Under the pieces are notes generated by a model that did not search any database, had not been told where the DNA came from, and was given only the letters and a program-made list of their open reading frames with translations. From contig NC_080051.1 in assembly GCF_026212465.1 (NCBI RefSeq), positions 2,815,001 to 2,879,000 on the forward strand: 64,000 bases of DNA, written 5' to 3'. A program made the position numbers and the translations under genes. Source of the DNA: Amaranthus tricolor (lineage: Eukaryota; Streptophyta; Magnoliopsida; Caryophyllales; Amaranthaceae). Shown here one piece after another: positions 10,401 through 22,500 of the stretch. The stretch's first letter is position 1, and the number at the start of each line of letters is the position of its first letter.

Positions 10401-11995
10401 TGGGCTTCCCCACCTCTCTTTGGAAAGGTTGTAAGTCTCTCAATCATCTCTGGCTCGATATTAGGTATGGTCCCATCACTAAAAGCTACTTGATCCCCTG
10501 GATTGTTCCCAACCTTTACAATCCTCTCATAGCACTCAATCACTGCCCTGTGTTTACCTAGCCAGTCCATTCCTAGAATGATATCAAACCCTCCTAAGTC
10601 AAATACAATCAGGTCTACATGGAACTCCTTACCCTGGATTACTAATGGGCAATCAATCAACTTTGTATTACATGATACCGTTGATCCATCGGGTAAGTCA
10701 ACTCTATGCATTATAGGGCATACATTAACAGAACAGTCCAAGGATCTCACAAATGACTTAGAAACATAAGAATTGTCGGCCCCAGAATCAAATAAGACAC
10801 GGGCGGACTTACCAAGCAATAACAGTAATCCGGAAATGACTTTACCTTCTGTCTTAGGACTCAAAGTGCTAGGTTCCTCTGCTGTAGTAATGGCAAAGAA
10901 TTTTCCTCCTCCCAGGCGCTGGTTTCCTTGGCCTCCAGAAGATGAGGCTTTATTGCCTCCTTTATATTCAAGGCGAAGTTGAGAGTTATTGTTACGCTGG
11001 TTCCCTTGATTTCCTGAGTATCGTGCTCCACCATTCCCGGGGTTTCCCCGGTTCTTGCCCCAACAATCTCGAGCCAAATGACCTGGTTTTCCACAATTCA
11101 GACACACAGCCTTACCTTCACAGTTGACTCCCTTAGAGTGCCATTTCTTGCATCTATCACACAGTTGACTTTTTAGCGGGTTGGAGTTTTGTGGGTTTCT
11201 ACTACTGTTGAAGCGGTTTTGGTTTTGATAGTTTCTGAGGTTTTGGTTTTGATTCCCCTTGAAGTTTCCCTCAGCTCTGGGCTTCTTGCTCTGACCTCCC
11301 TGGTCTCCTCCAGATCTCTTTTTCCTCACATCTTCCTCTCTCTTGCAGACCATTTCTTTCTCCACAGCATGTTCATACATAGCTTGAAAAGACTCATATT
11401 GACCCATCAACTTTTGGTAGCTAAAGTTGAGACCATTGTAGAAGCGATCCATCTTTTTCTTTTCATCAAGCACATAATCTGGGGCAAATCGAGCCAACTC
11501 CAAGAACTTGTTAGCATATTCGGTAACGCTAAGAGAATGCTGCCTCAGGTAAAGAAATTCTGATTCTTTTTGTCTCTGTAGAGCTGCTGGGTAAAACCTC
11601 TCCCTTAGTTTCTTCAAGAAATCTTCCCATCTCCAACTGGTGGGTTGTGTTGCTCCACCAGCAGATGTGGAGGCAGCTAAGACACCTTTTAGGGCTCTCC
11701 ACCAAAGCTCTGCAGGTCCCACTAGATAGAATGCTGCAAGTTTAACCTTAAGATTTTCTGGACAATTTACCACCTCAAGAATTTTCTCGGTTTCATTGAT
11801 CCAATCTTCAAGGACAACTGGATCTGTAGCACCATTGTAGGTCTTAGGCCTGTGGGTAGCAAGCCTTTTGTAAAACTTAGTCTCGTCATCCACACTGGCA
11901 TGTTGGTTGGCTATGAACTGGACTAATTGAGCATTGGTCTCTTGGATGACTCTGAGTTGCTCGGTTAGGAGATTCAATTGTGCTTGGGGATCCAT
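7451..11995 (-). CDS. gag-pol: gag-pol polyprotein, Ty3/gypsy chromovirus (1,514 aa, intact)
   Basis: Encodes the structural and enzymatic proteins of the retrotransposon in one frame. Order by residue: Gag capsid region (about 40-220); a basic, Gln/Asn-rich nucleocapsid with a C-C-H-C cluster (C279, C282, H286, C292) and a classical CCHC zinc knuckle [14 protein letters not shown] (298-311); aspartic protease with active-site DSGA (D403); reverse transcriptase (about 585-760) with D674 and FIDD (D738, D739); RNase H with D885, E922 and D947; integrase with the HHCC zinc site (H1100, H1107, C1137, C1140) and catalytic D1170, D1231, E1267 (35 residues between the last two); a GPY motif (1405-1407); and a C-terminal chromodomain (about 1468-1513) ending ATWEKEDDM…YPYLFE. 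All key catalytic residues are present, with no stop or frameshift. The start is the first Met of the frame (MDPQAQ), downstream of a leader that follows the primer site. The chromodomain suggests targeting to particular chromatin, consistent with landing in a satellite. The product is expected to be cleaved by its own protease. Confidence 0.97.
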   Translation of the reverse strand: MDPQAQLNLLTEQLRVIQETNAQLVQFIANQHASVDDETKFYKRLATHRPKTYNGATDPVVLEDWINETEKILEVVNCPENLKVKLAAFYLVGPAELWWRALKGVLAASTSAGGATQPTSWRWEDFLKKLRERFYPAALQRQKESEFLYLRQHSLSVTEYANKFLELARFAPDYVLDEKKKMDRFYNGLNFSYQKLMGQYESFQAMYEHAVEKEMVCKREEDVRKKRSGGDQGGQSKKPRAEGNFKGNQNQNLRNYQNQNRFNSSRNPQNSNPLKSQLCDRCKKWHSKGVNCEGKAVCLNCGKPGHLARDCWGKNRGNPGNGGARYSGNQGNQRNNNSQLRLEYKGGNKASSSGGQGNQRLGGGKFFAITTAEEPSTLSPKTEGKVISGLLLLLGKSARVLFDSGADNSYVSKSFVRSLDCSVNVCPIMHRVDLPDGSTVSCNTKLIDCPLVIQGKEFHVDLIVFDLGGFDIILGMDWLGKHRAVIECYERIVKVGNNPGDQVAFSDGTIPNIEPEMIERLTTFPKRGGEAQVYHMSESTYKEVDLSQILILREFSDVFPDDLPGLPPKREIDFHIDLVPGSSPISKAPYRMAPLELAELKTQLEELQDKGFIRPSVSPWGAPVLFVKKKDGSLRLCIDYRELNKITIKNKYPLPRIDDLFDHLKGAGVFSKIDLRSGYHQLRIAEEDIPKTAFRTRYGHYEFRVMPFGLTNAPAAFMDLMNRTFHDYLDKFVVVFIDDILVYSKTEKDHEEHLRLVLTRLRERSFYGKLSKSEFWLDRVVFLGHVISKDGITVDPEKIRTIIDWPAPTSVTEVRSFMGLAGYYRRYVDGFSKIALPITSLVRKNTKFVWSQKCEDAFLELKKRLTTAPVLVLPEDGKEFTVYSDASLEGLGCVLMQEGKVIAYASRQLRPNEKNYPVHDLELAGVIFALKIWRHYLYGTTCKIYTDHKSLTYLFTQKELNMRQRRWLELMKDYDLTLEYHPGKANRVADALSRKPRMVINGLISVPYEIYVEMKELELIVVKKGSYDSVLNSMSTTLSLHEEIRELQQYDDFLSELKIGIEKGAVKDFRIAKDGSIHLEGRLCVPRDPELIEKILKEAHSTMYSVHPGRDKMLADLKQYFWWMNMKKDVEDFIARCLVCQQVKIDHQRSPGELQPLPVPKWKWESVSMDFVVGLPRSRRGNDSIWVIVDRLTKTARFIPAKVTWKAKQLADSYVKEVLRLHGIPMTIVSDRDPKFVARFWNELQRAFGTTLNYSTAFHPATDGQTERTIQTLEDMLRACALDFQCSWEDILPLIEFSYNNSYQSSIGMAPYEALYGQRCRTPLYWDTGRSGVLVGPEMIRETAEQVRIIRDRMKAAQDRQKSYADRRRRKLEFQVGEKVFLKVSPTKGIKRFGMQGKLDPRYIGPYEILRRVGEVAYELALPPQLAKVHIVFHVSQLRRYVFDPSHVLQYEPIQLVESLQYEEKPLRILGREVRKLRSRTIPLVKVLWSGQDADSATWEKEDDMLIRYPYLFE

Positions 11996-12454
11996 TCTTT
12001 CCCCAATTTCCTCTAGGTTCCTGCCAAGAGGTAATAACTAATTAATAATTATGCCTTTAAGACAAATAGATATGCACTTGCATAACACACTTTCTTAACT
12101 TTATTGATTTAATGGCTTAATAACTTCATCAATTTCCATCCCATTGGATCACTTGTTTAGCAATTTCAACACTTTTAATGATCATTCCTCAACTTAATTT
12201 ACCATCATGCATAGACAACTTAACCACATAATTGGATCATCACTTGCTTACAAGAAACTTTTAAGACTTCTAGTTTACTAATGGTACTTAGTTAGTATCC
12301 TGATTTAATTTAGACTTACTACTTAAATCCTTTCTTTACCAATAATCCCTAAATTTTAAGCTCATTTCTTAATTACTTCCATTAGTTAGCTTCAACTTCT
12401 TTAAGTTAAACTCGTTCTCTAATTTTCCTGATATTTTAGACAAGCTTCCAAAGC
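11996..12454 (-). other. gypsy 5' leader between primer site and gag-pol
   Basis: 459 bp of AT-rich leader, untranslated in the element's sense. Packaging signals would be expected here by analogy, but I recognise no specific motif. A 60-codon minus-strand frame spanning 12369-12551 crosses the primer site and runs into the LTR, and I do not regard it as a gene. Confidence 0.7.
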
Positions 12455-12470
12455 CTTGGCTCTGATACCA
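12455..12470 (-). other. gypsy primer-binding site (initiator tRNA-Met)
   Basis: The minus strand reads TGGTATCAGAGCCAAG, complementary to the 3' end of initiator tRNA-Met. It starts two bases (gt on the minus strand, ac on the plus strand at 12471-12472) inside the 5' LTR. The first 12 bases equal the Cassandra primer site, so both elements use the same primer. Confidence 0.92.
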
Positions 12471-12472
12471 AC

Positions 12473-15400
12473 TGTAACCGCCTCGAATTATGAAGGCAAA
12501 CACTAATTGGAATTTAGTATTAATCAAGCGGAAGCTTACCTTTGCCAACACAATTAAGGGGTTACTTAAAGGTTAAACTAATATTCAAGTATAATTCTTG
12601 AACCAAACCAAAGCAATATAACGGAAGTCTTAACTGTCCAAAATATAGGAAAATTACAACCAAATCGAAATAAGTCCAAAATTCAAATTACATCCTTAAA
12701 ATCGTCTAAATCTAAACTAATAATATCTCAAATAAAATAAAGAGATCTAAACAAAAGGGGAGTCATACTCCAACTCGGGTTCAACTTCCGCTCGCATATC
12801 CATTCTCCGTCGAGGTGCCATAGGGGTTTACTCTAAAAACAAAACCATTGGAAAAACATACAAAGCATAGTATCAGCAAAAAGGCTGAGTATAAACACAC
12901 TGGTGTCCGTCAAACAAGTTATTAAAATCTTTCTTTTTTTTTTTTTATTTGAGTAAATTCATTTTGAAATATGCTTTTTCATTTGATAAATCATATTATG
13001 ATTCAAATGAAGTTCAATGGCTCTATAGTAATTTAAAATTCTCATTTTTCATTATAAATCATAAGATCTCAATGGATCCAAATCAATTTCAAACTCATAT
13101 CATAAGTTTACATGGGTACTCTGTGAGTCATCCTGTGACTCGTTTGGTAGTCGGTCTACCGTCCGCGACATGTCCGGCAAGTGTAACACAATGGTATTGT
13201 GAACAATACGCGCTCAGCATTGGTGAGCCGTTTAATCATGCACACAACATTTGCTGTGGCATATGTACCCGCCATTTAGGCTAAAACATTTTTTTGTACA
13301 TAATATATATCTTGTAATTTTAATAGCATTTGAAAGTCAAAAATATTAACTTTCTCCATATGATAAACATCTTTTATTTGCACATAGCAAAACATACTTT
13401 ATTTGCAACTTAGCAAAATCAAATCATAATATTTCCCACATGGGTAAAACATGCTTAGCATAATCATATCATTAAACATAACCTTTGTATTATATTGGGG
13501 CATCACTAGCATGTATGGAAATTCATAGTAACAAAAAGTGATTAAAGATCAATACGATTTTTTTTTAAGGAAACCACTAAAATGTTTTGTTCCAATCCTT
13601 CTTAAAGTAAATATAACTTAAAAGGGTTTTGAAATTCATTCAAAACAACTAGAATATGATTCATAAGTCTATAAAATCATTAATACAGAAGATTTCATAA
13701 AACACTATTTTCTTAAATACGAGATAGTTTTGCCGGTAATAAAATCGATAATTGATTTACAAAGTACATATTAATTCTCCAACAAGGCCCAAATTAATCA
13801 AGTCATTATAATACCTTATTTAAAATAAATTTAAGTTTGTCCCATCAAGTTATAATGGGTTATGCGTATTTATAACGATCTTACAATTATTTTCGACAAT
13901 TTGGGTATTTACTGTTATTTAAATGGTCTCTTAAATCCGTAAAATTTATAAACCGTCTCATTTAAAATTAATTTATACTATGAGGCAGTAGGTTATTAAT
14001 ATAATTATAATTTTTTTTATATAGGTTTATTTTTACCCAAATTTAATTAACAATATTACACTTTCTAATAAATAAACATTTTCTATTATTTTGATAAATT
14101 AGTAAATAATTAATAATTTATTTTATAAAATTATACCAATGTTCCAGAAGTCATATAATATGTTTATTAGGCCATTTGAACTTATAAAACTCATGTATGA
14201 TGTTTTATTATTTTGTATAGACATTTTATCGATAAATAGTATAAAATAGGTTTAAAATTATTTGAGTCCGAATAAAATATTATAAAAACTTATATGATAT
14301 TCCAGAAGCTATTTTAAGGGGTATAAAATTTTAAATAACCATTAAAAATCATGTGGAATATTTTTAATAATTAATATCGTTATTTTACCGATAAATCGAA
14401 TAAAATTTATTTAAGTCCATATATGGTCACGAAAATCCATATAAATTTTTGAACATGTATTTACTGCTTATATAAGTGCCTCATAAAATTTTCATGTCCA
14501 AAAGACGTCATTTAGTATTTATTTTGTATTTTACCGTTTTCAAACTTACCGATTATTAATAACCGAGTAAAAATTATTAAGGTCCTTAAATGTCAACGAA
14601 ACCTTCCCAAACTCTTACCAATTTTACCTACTGTCCATATGAGTATGTGATAAACATTTCAAGTCCATATGTCATTGTTTGGTAATTATTTTATATTTTA
14701 CCATTTTACAATTTACCATTAACAATTTAACGATTATTCAAAAATTTAAAAAAAAAATTCCAAACTAAATATATTCTGGCCAAATCTTGTTGGAGACATA
14801 ATAATATATTTTTATTAATTATTTTTGATGATGAAGAGTTCATCTAATACCATGTTTTATAATAAGAGTATTTAACACCTTAAAATCCATTAAAATATCA
14901 ATTTAACGAATAATCTCAAAAAAAAAATATCCAAGAAATTTTCTTAACATATAGCTACTGAAAATTTCTTTTAAAATGAATTTCAAATATTTTCAAATTC
15001 ATATAATCATTTCCATCACAATAACTTTCACAAAGTAGTGTTAAACATGCCTTTAAACATACAATAATTTATAAAATCAACATGCATGATGCCCACAATA
15101 ATAATACATGTAATAAATTATTTCATACTCAAATTTATCATTTTGACATCATCTTTCAAGATTTAAGAACTTCTCTTTGGGAATTTTTTTTTTTTTTTTT
15201 TTTTTTTAAAAAAGTTTATACACAAACTTTCCCAACTTGTTCTTAAATCCTTTAAAAATCACCCCATGTGACATACCTCGACTCCAAGCCTATATAATTA
15301 TTCCGTAAGCTCCTACGCGTTCTTAGAAGCGGTTCTAACTTCGGGTCCTTGCCCTTCAAGTCTCAACTCCAACTCTTCAACTAAACATATTGCATTCATC

Positions 15401-16642
15401 CAAAAATCAATAATAAATTTGGATTTCTAACATGCACTTAACTTTTCCTAGTTAGAGTTGTTAGACTAATACTTGTGATGATTTTAACATATTTGGAGTA
15501 TACTTATTATGTTGAGCAACATACTTAGTTAAGTCCCATAATTTACTTGAATCCTTTAAGTAACAAAATTTATATGTTTGTGGAAAAACATCTTCTTACT
15601 TTCTATTGTGGCCGATTTTTATAGATTTACAAGTGATGATTTTCTTAGTTTAGAGATAAAATACTCATTTTATAATGATCTTAGTTTATAGAAAGATTCA
15701 TGTAAAAAAAAAAAATGAAAAAAATGTTTTACATGAACAAGTTTTAACAAAACTAGTGGAATAAAGAAATGAGTATAACTTACTCTATACTTGGTGGATT
15801 TCTTCAAGTTTGGTGTCTATGGAAAGCTCTTAAGATGAAGATTATTTTTATGGGAGATTTGAGTTTATAAACATAAATTTTCAGAAGTTTTAGATGGGTT
15901 TTTGAAGAAGATTTGATGAGAAAAGAAGGTGTTTTAGTTATTGAAAGTTTAGAGGATTCTAGTGTTTGTTCATGGATGAACTTGGGAGCAATGTGTTGGG
16001 ATTTATGGCTGAATAACAATTCAGAAAATTGAGTGCTTTTGCTTCAAATATTTGCCTCTTGCATGCTTGTAATGATGCACAAGCTTTGGGTAGAACAAAA
16101 GGGGTTTTGGGTAGTGTGATTGGCTTGAGTGTGTAAGTGAACAAGGAGCTACTAAGGGGATTTGGGACAGCTATATTAGCTGCTGTTTGGGGCTGATTTG
16201 GAGTGTTTTTTGTCCTCAATTTGGTCTATTATGGTATAAGAAAGGTTTATCTAAGATAGTTTAAAGTTTGGGTAAAAATTGTTGTACATGTAACAAGTTA
16301 TGTAACTTGTACTTCATGTTTAAAAATCACTTGTATATGTGAGAAATATTTAATTTACTCCCATCATGGTTATATAATATGCTTGGGTAATAATTAAATT
16401 TTTTTTTGAACTGTTATGGGTAGTTGCTCAACTTTAAGTTTTACCTCCAAAGTTTACGTTACTTGTTACGATTCATAATCATGTTACGAATTAACAAGTT
16501 TCTTATCATCGTAGAGATTTTTCAAATTACTACCATCACTAATTAAATTATAATTAGTAACGAACAAATATATAAGAAAGAAAAAAAAAAAATTAGGCGC
16601 TAAAAACGACTAATGAAATCTTCTAACAATACGACTGTTTCA
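12473..16642 (-). repeat. gypsy 5' LTR (4,170 bp)
   Basis: Near-identical to 3219-7388 and of the same total length. Differences seen by eye are about six substitutions (for example aaaatcgtc here against aaaatagtc, and catcttcttac here against catcgtcttgc) plus poly-A/T length changes. The U3 end (plus-strand …ctgtttca, 16642) abuts caggg with no extra bases, so this outer end was processed normally. It must contain the element's promoter, but I could not place a TATA box or start site with confidence. I see no gene. Confidence 0.95.
13125..13228. other. Cluster of four hairpins in gypsy LTR (copy 2)
   Basis: Same four inverted repeats as in the other LTR, at 13125-13141, 13146-13160, 13194-13209 and 13212-13228, with stems unchanged. 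Identity here follows from the youth of the LTR pair and is not in itself evidence of selection. Confidence 0.6.
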
Positions 16643-16647
16643 CAGGG
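16643..16647. repeat. Right target-site duplication of the compound insertion (caggg)
   Basis: Matches 2553-2557 exactly and continues into the satellite unit in the register that the left flank left off. Five bases is the usual duplication length for both element families. Confidence 0.9.
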
Positions 16648-18300
16648 ATCAATGATCAATGAAGAATGAACGACGAAGAATGAACAGGGATTAATGATCA
16701 ATGACGAATGAATGAGGAAGAATGAACAAGGATCAATGATCAATGAAGAATGAACAATGAAGCATGAACAAGGATCAATGATTAATGACGAATGAACGAT
16801 GAAGAGTGAACAAAGATCAATTATCAATGACGAATGAACGAGGAAGAATGAACAATGATCAATGATCAATCAAGAATGAACGATGAAAAATAAACAAAGA
16901 TCAATGATCATTGAAGAATGAACGATGAAGAATGAACAAGGATCAATGATCAATGAAGAATGAACGATGAAGAATGAACAAGGATCAATGATCAATGACG
17001 AATGAACGATGAGGAATGAACAAGGATCAATGATCAATGAAGAATGAACGATGAAGAATGAACAAGGATCAATGATCAATGACGAATGAACGATGAAGAA
17101 TTAACAAGGATCAATGATCAATGTAGAATGAACAAGGATCAATGATCAATGAAGAATGAACGATGAAGAATGAACATGGATCAATGATTAATGACGAATG
17201 AACGATGAAGAATTAACAAGGATCAATGATCAATGAAGAATGAACGATGAAGAATGAACAAGGATCAATGATCAATGACGAATGAACGATGAACATTGAA
17301 TAAGGATCAATGATCAATGAAGAATGAACGATGAAGAATAAACAAGGATCAATGATCATTGAAGAATGAACAAGGATCCATCGTCAATAAAGAATGAAAA
17401 AGGATCAATGATCAATGACGAATGGACGATGAAGAATGAACAAGGATCAATGATCAATGAAGAATGAACGATGAAGAATGAACAAGGATCAATGATCAAT
17501 GAAGAATGAACGATGAAGAATAAACAAGGATCAATGATCAATGACGAATAAACGATGAAGAATTAAGAAGGATCAATGATCAATGAAGAGTGAACGATGA
17601 AGAATGAACAAGGATCAATGATCAATGAAGAATGAACGATGAAGAATGAACAAGGATCAATGATGAATGACGAATGAACGATGAAGAATGAACAAGGATC
17701 AATGATCAATGAAGAATGTACAATGAAGAATGAACAAGGATCAATGATCAATGAAGAATGAACGATGAAGAATAAACAAGTATCCATGATAATTGAAGAA
17801 TGAACAAGGATCCATCGTCAATAAAGAATGAACAAGGATCAATGATCAATGACGAATGAACGATGATGAATGAACAGGGATCAATGATCAATGAAGAATG
17901 AACGACGAAGAATGAACAGGGATCAATGATCAATGACGAATGAATGAGGAAGAATGAACAAGGATCAATGATCAATGAAGAATGAACGATGAAGCATGAA
18001 CAAGGATCAATGATTAATGACGAATGAACGATGAAGAATGAACAAAGATCAATTATCAATGACGAATGAACGAGGAAGAATGAGCAATGATCAATGATTA
18101 ATGAAGAATGAACGATGAAGAATAAACAAAGATCAATGATCATTGAAGAATGAACGATGAAGAATGAACAAGGATCAATGATCAATGAAGAATGAACGAT
18201 GAAGAATGAACAAGGATCAATGATGAATGACGAATGAACGATGAAGAATGAACAAGGATCAATGAAGAATGTACAATGAAGAATGAACAAGGATCAATGA
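16648..18300. repeat. 42-bp satellite, 1,232-type HOR, continuation of left flank
   Basis: Continues the array interrupted at 2557 without loss of bases. It contains the HOR markers of the 1,232-bp family: ggatccatcgtcaataaag (17376, 17808 and 18361 regions), cattgaataagg (about 17295) and aatggacgatg (about 17421). Short 28-bp units occur beside the ggatccatcg monomers. No gene is present. Confidence 0.93.
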
Positions 18301-19524
18301 TCAATGAAGAATGAACGATGAAGAATAAACAAGTATCCATGATAATTGAAGAATGAACAAGGATCCATCGTCAATAAAGAATGAACAAGGATCAATGATC
18401 AATGACGAATGAACGATGATGAATGAACAGGGATCAATGATCAATGAAGAATGAACGACGAAGAATGAACAGGGATCAATGATCAATGACGAATGAATGA
18501 CGAAGAATGAACAAGGATCAATGATCAATGAAGAATGAAATATGAAGCATGAACAAGGATCAATGATTAATGACGAATGAACGATGAAGAATGAACAAAG
18601 ATCAATTATCAATGACGAATGAACGAGGAAGAATGAGCAATGATCAATGATTAATGAAGAATGAACGATGAAGAATAAACAAAGATCAATGATCATTGAA
18701 GAATGAACGATGAAGAATGAACAAGGATCAATGATCAATGAAGAATGAACGATGAAGAATGAACAACGATCAATGGTCAATGACGAATGAACGATGAAGA
18801 ATGAACAAGGATCAATGATCAATGAAGAATGAACGATGAAGAATGAAAAAGGATCAAAATTCAATGAAGAATGAACGATGAAGAATGAACAAGGATCAAT
18901 GATCAATGAAGAATGAACGATGAAGAATGAACAAGGATCAATGATCAATGACGAATGAACGATGAAGAATGAACAAGGATCAATGGTCAATGACGAATGA
19001 ATGATGAAGAATGAACAAGGATCAATGATCAATGAAGAATGAACGATGAAGAATGAACAAGGATCAATGATTAATGAAAAATGAACGATGAAGAATGAAC
19101 AAGGATCAATGATCAATGAAGAATGAACGATGAAGAATGAACAAGGATCAATGGTCAATGACGAATGAACGATGATGAATGAACAAGGATCAATGATCAA
19201 TGAAGAATGAACGATGAAGAATGAACAAGGATCAATGACCAATGAAGAATGAACGATGAAGAATGAACAAGGATCAATGATCAATGAAGAATGAACGATG
19301 AAGAATGAACAAGGATCAATGGCCAATGACGAATGAACGATGAAGAATGAACAAGGATCAATGATCAATGAAGAATGAACGATTAAGAATGAACAACGAT
19401 CAATGATCAATGAAGAATGAACGATGAAGAATGAACAAGGATCAATGATCAATGACGAATGAACGATGAAGAATGAACAAAGATCAATGATCAATGAAGA
19501 ATGAACGATGAAGAATGAACAAGG
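18301..19524. repeat. 42-bp satellite block without 14-bp indels over most of its length
   Basis: A run of 42-bp units with few or no 28-bp units between about 18420 and 19540. The minus-strand frame therefore stays open for 418 codons (18301-19557), the longest satellite frame in the window. Many units carry private substitutions (for example ggtcaatgacg, ttaatgaaaaatg, aaaattcaatg), so this block is less homogenised than the right half. The frame encodes only the repeat IVHSSLIIDPCSFF with variants. I do not call it a gene. Confidence 0.85.
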
Positions 19525-22500
19525 ATCAATGATCAATGAAGAATGAACAAGGATCAATGGTCAATGACGAATGAACGATGAAGAATGAACAAGGATACAT
19601 GATCAATGAAGAATGAACGATGAAGAATGAACAAGGATCAATGGTCAATGACGAATGAACGATGAAGAATGAACAAGGATCAATGATAATTGAAGAATGA
19701 ATGATAAAGAATGAACAAGGATCAATGATCAATGAAGAATGAACGATGAAGAATGAACAAGGATCAATGCTCAATGAAGAATGAACGATAAAGAATGAAC
19801 AAGGATCAATGATCAATGAAGAATGAACGATGAAGAATGAACAAGGATCAATGGTCAATGACGAATTTACGATGAAGAATGAACAAGGATCAATGATCAA
19901 TGAAGAATGAACAAGGATCAATCATCAATGAAGAATGAACGATGAAGAATGAACAAGGATCAATGATCAATGACGAATGAACGATGAAGAATGAACAAGG
20001 ATCAATGATCAATGAAGAATGAACGATGAATAATGAACAAGGATCAATGATCAATGAAGAATGAATGATGAAGAATGAACAAGGATCAATGGTCAATGAC
20101 GAATGAACGATGAAGAATGAACAAGGATCAATGATCAATTAAGAATGAACAAGGATCAATGATCAATGAAGAATGAACGATGAAGAATGAACAAGGATCA
20201 ATGATCAATGAAGAATGAACAAGGATCAATGGTCAATGACGAATGAACGATGAAGAATGAACAAGGATACATGATCAATGAAGAATGAACGATGAAGAAT
20301 GAACAAGGATCAATGGTCAATGACGAATGAACGATGAAGAATGAACAAGGATCAATGATCAATGAAGAATGAACGATTAAGAATGAACAAGGATCAATGA
20401 TCAATGAAGAATGAACGATGAAGAATGAACAAGGATCAATGATCAATGAAGAATGAACAAGGATCAATGATCAATAAAGAATGAACGATGAAGAATGAAC
20501 AAGGATCAATGATCAATGACGAATGAACGATGAAGAATGAACAAAGATCAATGATCAATGAAGAATGAACGATGAAGAATGAACAAGGATCAATGATCAA
20601 TGAAGAATGAACGATGAAGAATGAACAAGAATCAATGATCAATGAAGAATGACCGATGAAGAAAGAACAAGGATAAATGATCAATGAAGAATGAACGATG
20701 AAGAATGAACAAGGATCAATGATCAATGAAGAATGAACAAGGATCAATGGTCAATGACGAATGAACGATGAAGAATGAACAAGGATACATGATCAATGAA
20801 GAATGAACGATGAAGAATGAACAAGGATCAATGGTCAATGACGAATGAACGATGAAGAATGAACAAGGATACATGATCAATGAAGAATGAACGATGAAGA
20901 ATGAACAAGGATCAATGGCCAATGACGAATGAACGATGAAGAATGAACAAGGATCAATGATCAATGAAGAATGAACGATTAAGAATGAACAACGATCAAT
21001 GATCAATGAAGAATGAACGATGAAGAATGAACAAGGATCAATGATCAATGACGAATGAACGATGAAGAATGAACAAAGATCAATGATCAATGAAGAATGA
21101 ACGATGAAGAATGAACAAGGATCAATGATCAATGAAGAATGAACAAGGATCAATGGTCAATGACGAATGAACGATGAAGAATGAACAAGGATACATGATC
21201 AATGAAGAATGAACGATGAAGAATGAACAAGGATCAATGGTCAATGACGAATGAACGATGAAGAATGAACAAGGATCAATGATAATTGAAGAATGAATGA
21301 TAAAGAATGAACAAGGATCAATGATCAATGAAGAATGAACGATGAAGAATGAACAAGGATCAATGCTCAATGAAGAATGAACGATAAAGAATGAACAAGG
21401 ATCAATGATCAATGAAGAATGAACGATGAAGAATGAACAAGGATCAATGGTCAATGACGAATTTACGATGAAGAATGAACAAGGATCAATGATCAATGAA
21501 GAATGAACAAGGATCAATCATCAATGAAGAATGAACGATGAAGAATGAACAAGGATCAATGATCAATGACGAATGAACGATGAAGAATGAACAAGGATCA
21601 ATGATCAATGAAGAATGAACGATGAATAATGAACAAGGATCAATGATCAATGAAGAATGAATGATGAAGAATGAACAAGGATCAATGGTCAATGACGAAT
21701 GAACGATGAAGAATGAACAAGGATCAATGATCAATTAAGAATGAACAAGGATCAATGATCAATGAAGAATGAACGATGAAGAATGAACAAGGATCAATGA
21801 TCAATGAAGAATGAACAAGGATCAATGGTCAATGACGAATGAACGATGAAGAATGAACAAGGATACATGATCAATGAAGAATGAACGATGAAGAATGAAC
21901 AAGGATCAATGGTCAATGACGAATGAACGATGAAGAATGAACAAGGATCAATGATCAATGAAGAATGAACGATTAAGAATGAACAAGGATCAATGATCAA
22001 TGAAGAATGAACGATGAAGAATGAACAAGGATCAATGATCAATGAAGAATGAACAAGGATCAATGATCAATAAAGAATGAACGATGAAGAATGAACAAGG
22101 ATCAATGATCAATGACGAATGAACGATGAAGAATGAACAAAGATCAATGATCAATGAAGAATGAACGATGAAGAATGAACAAGGATCAATGATCAATGAA
22201 GAATGAACGATGAAGAATGAACAAGAATCAATGATCAATGAAGAATGACCGATGAAGAAAGAACAAGGATAAATGATCAATGAAGAATGAACGATGAAGA
22301 ATGAACAAGGATCAATGATCAATGAAGAATGAACAAGGATCAATGGTCAATGACGAATGAACGATGAAGAATGAACAAGGATACATGATCAATGAAGAAT
22401 GAACGATGAAGAATGAACAAGGATCAATGGTCAATGACGAATGAACGATGAAGAATGAACAAGGATCAACGATAATTGAAGAATGAATGATGAAGAATGA

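Larger units (their letters stand above)
3219..16642 (-). mobile_element. Complete Ty3/gypsy LTR retrotransposon, chromovirus of Tekay/Del type (13,424 bp)
   Basis: Full-length element on the minus strand: 4,170-bp LTRs (3219-7388 and 12473-16642), initiator-Met primer site beside the right LTR, polypurine tract beside the left LTR, and one uninterrupted gag-pol frame with protease, reverse transcriptase, RNase H, integrase and a C-terminal chromodomain, in the gypsy order. Very long LTRs, a single fused gag-pol, the iMet primer and the chromodomain fit the Tekay/Del lineage. That lineage call is by resemblance and not by a tree. I counted about six substitutions plus homopolymer-length changes between the LTRs, so the insertion is recent, and the element looks autonomous. 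Only its right end abuts the duplication caggg. Its left end is fused to Cassandra. Confidence 0.95.

Noticed and set aside
8026..11563. Plus-strand frames of 60-124 codons and a second minus-strand frame inside gag-pol
   Set aside because: They overlap the intact gag-pol frame, whose domains are clear, and none resembles a known protein.
2558..16642. Two independent insertions (Cassandra first, then gypsy, or the reverse)
   Set aside because: Each separate insertion should leave its own matching 5-bp flanks. Cassandra has caggg/ctact and gypsy has actac/caggg. Only the pair as a whole has matching flanks, and the 4-bp spacer is explained base by base by untrimmed cDNA ends.
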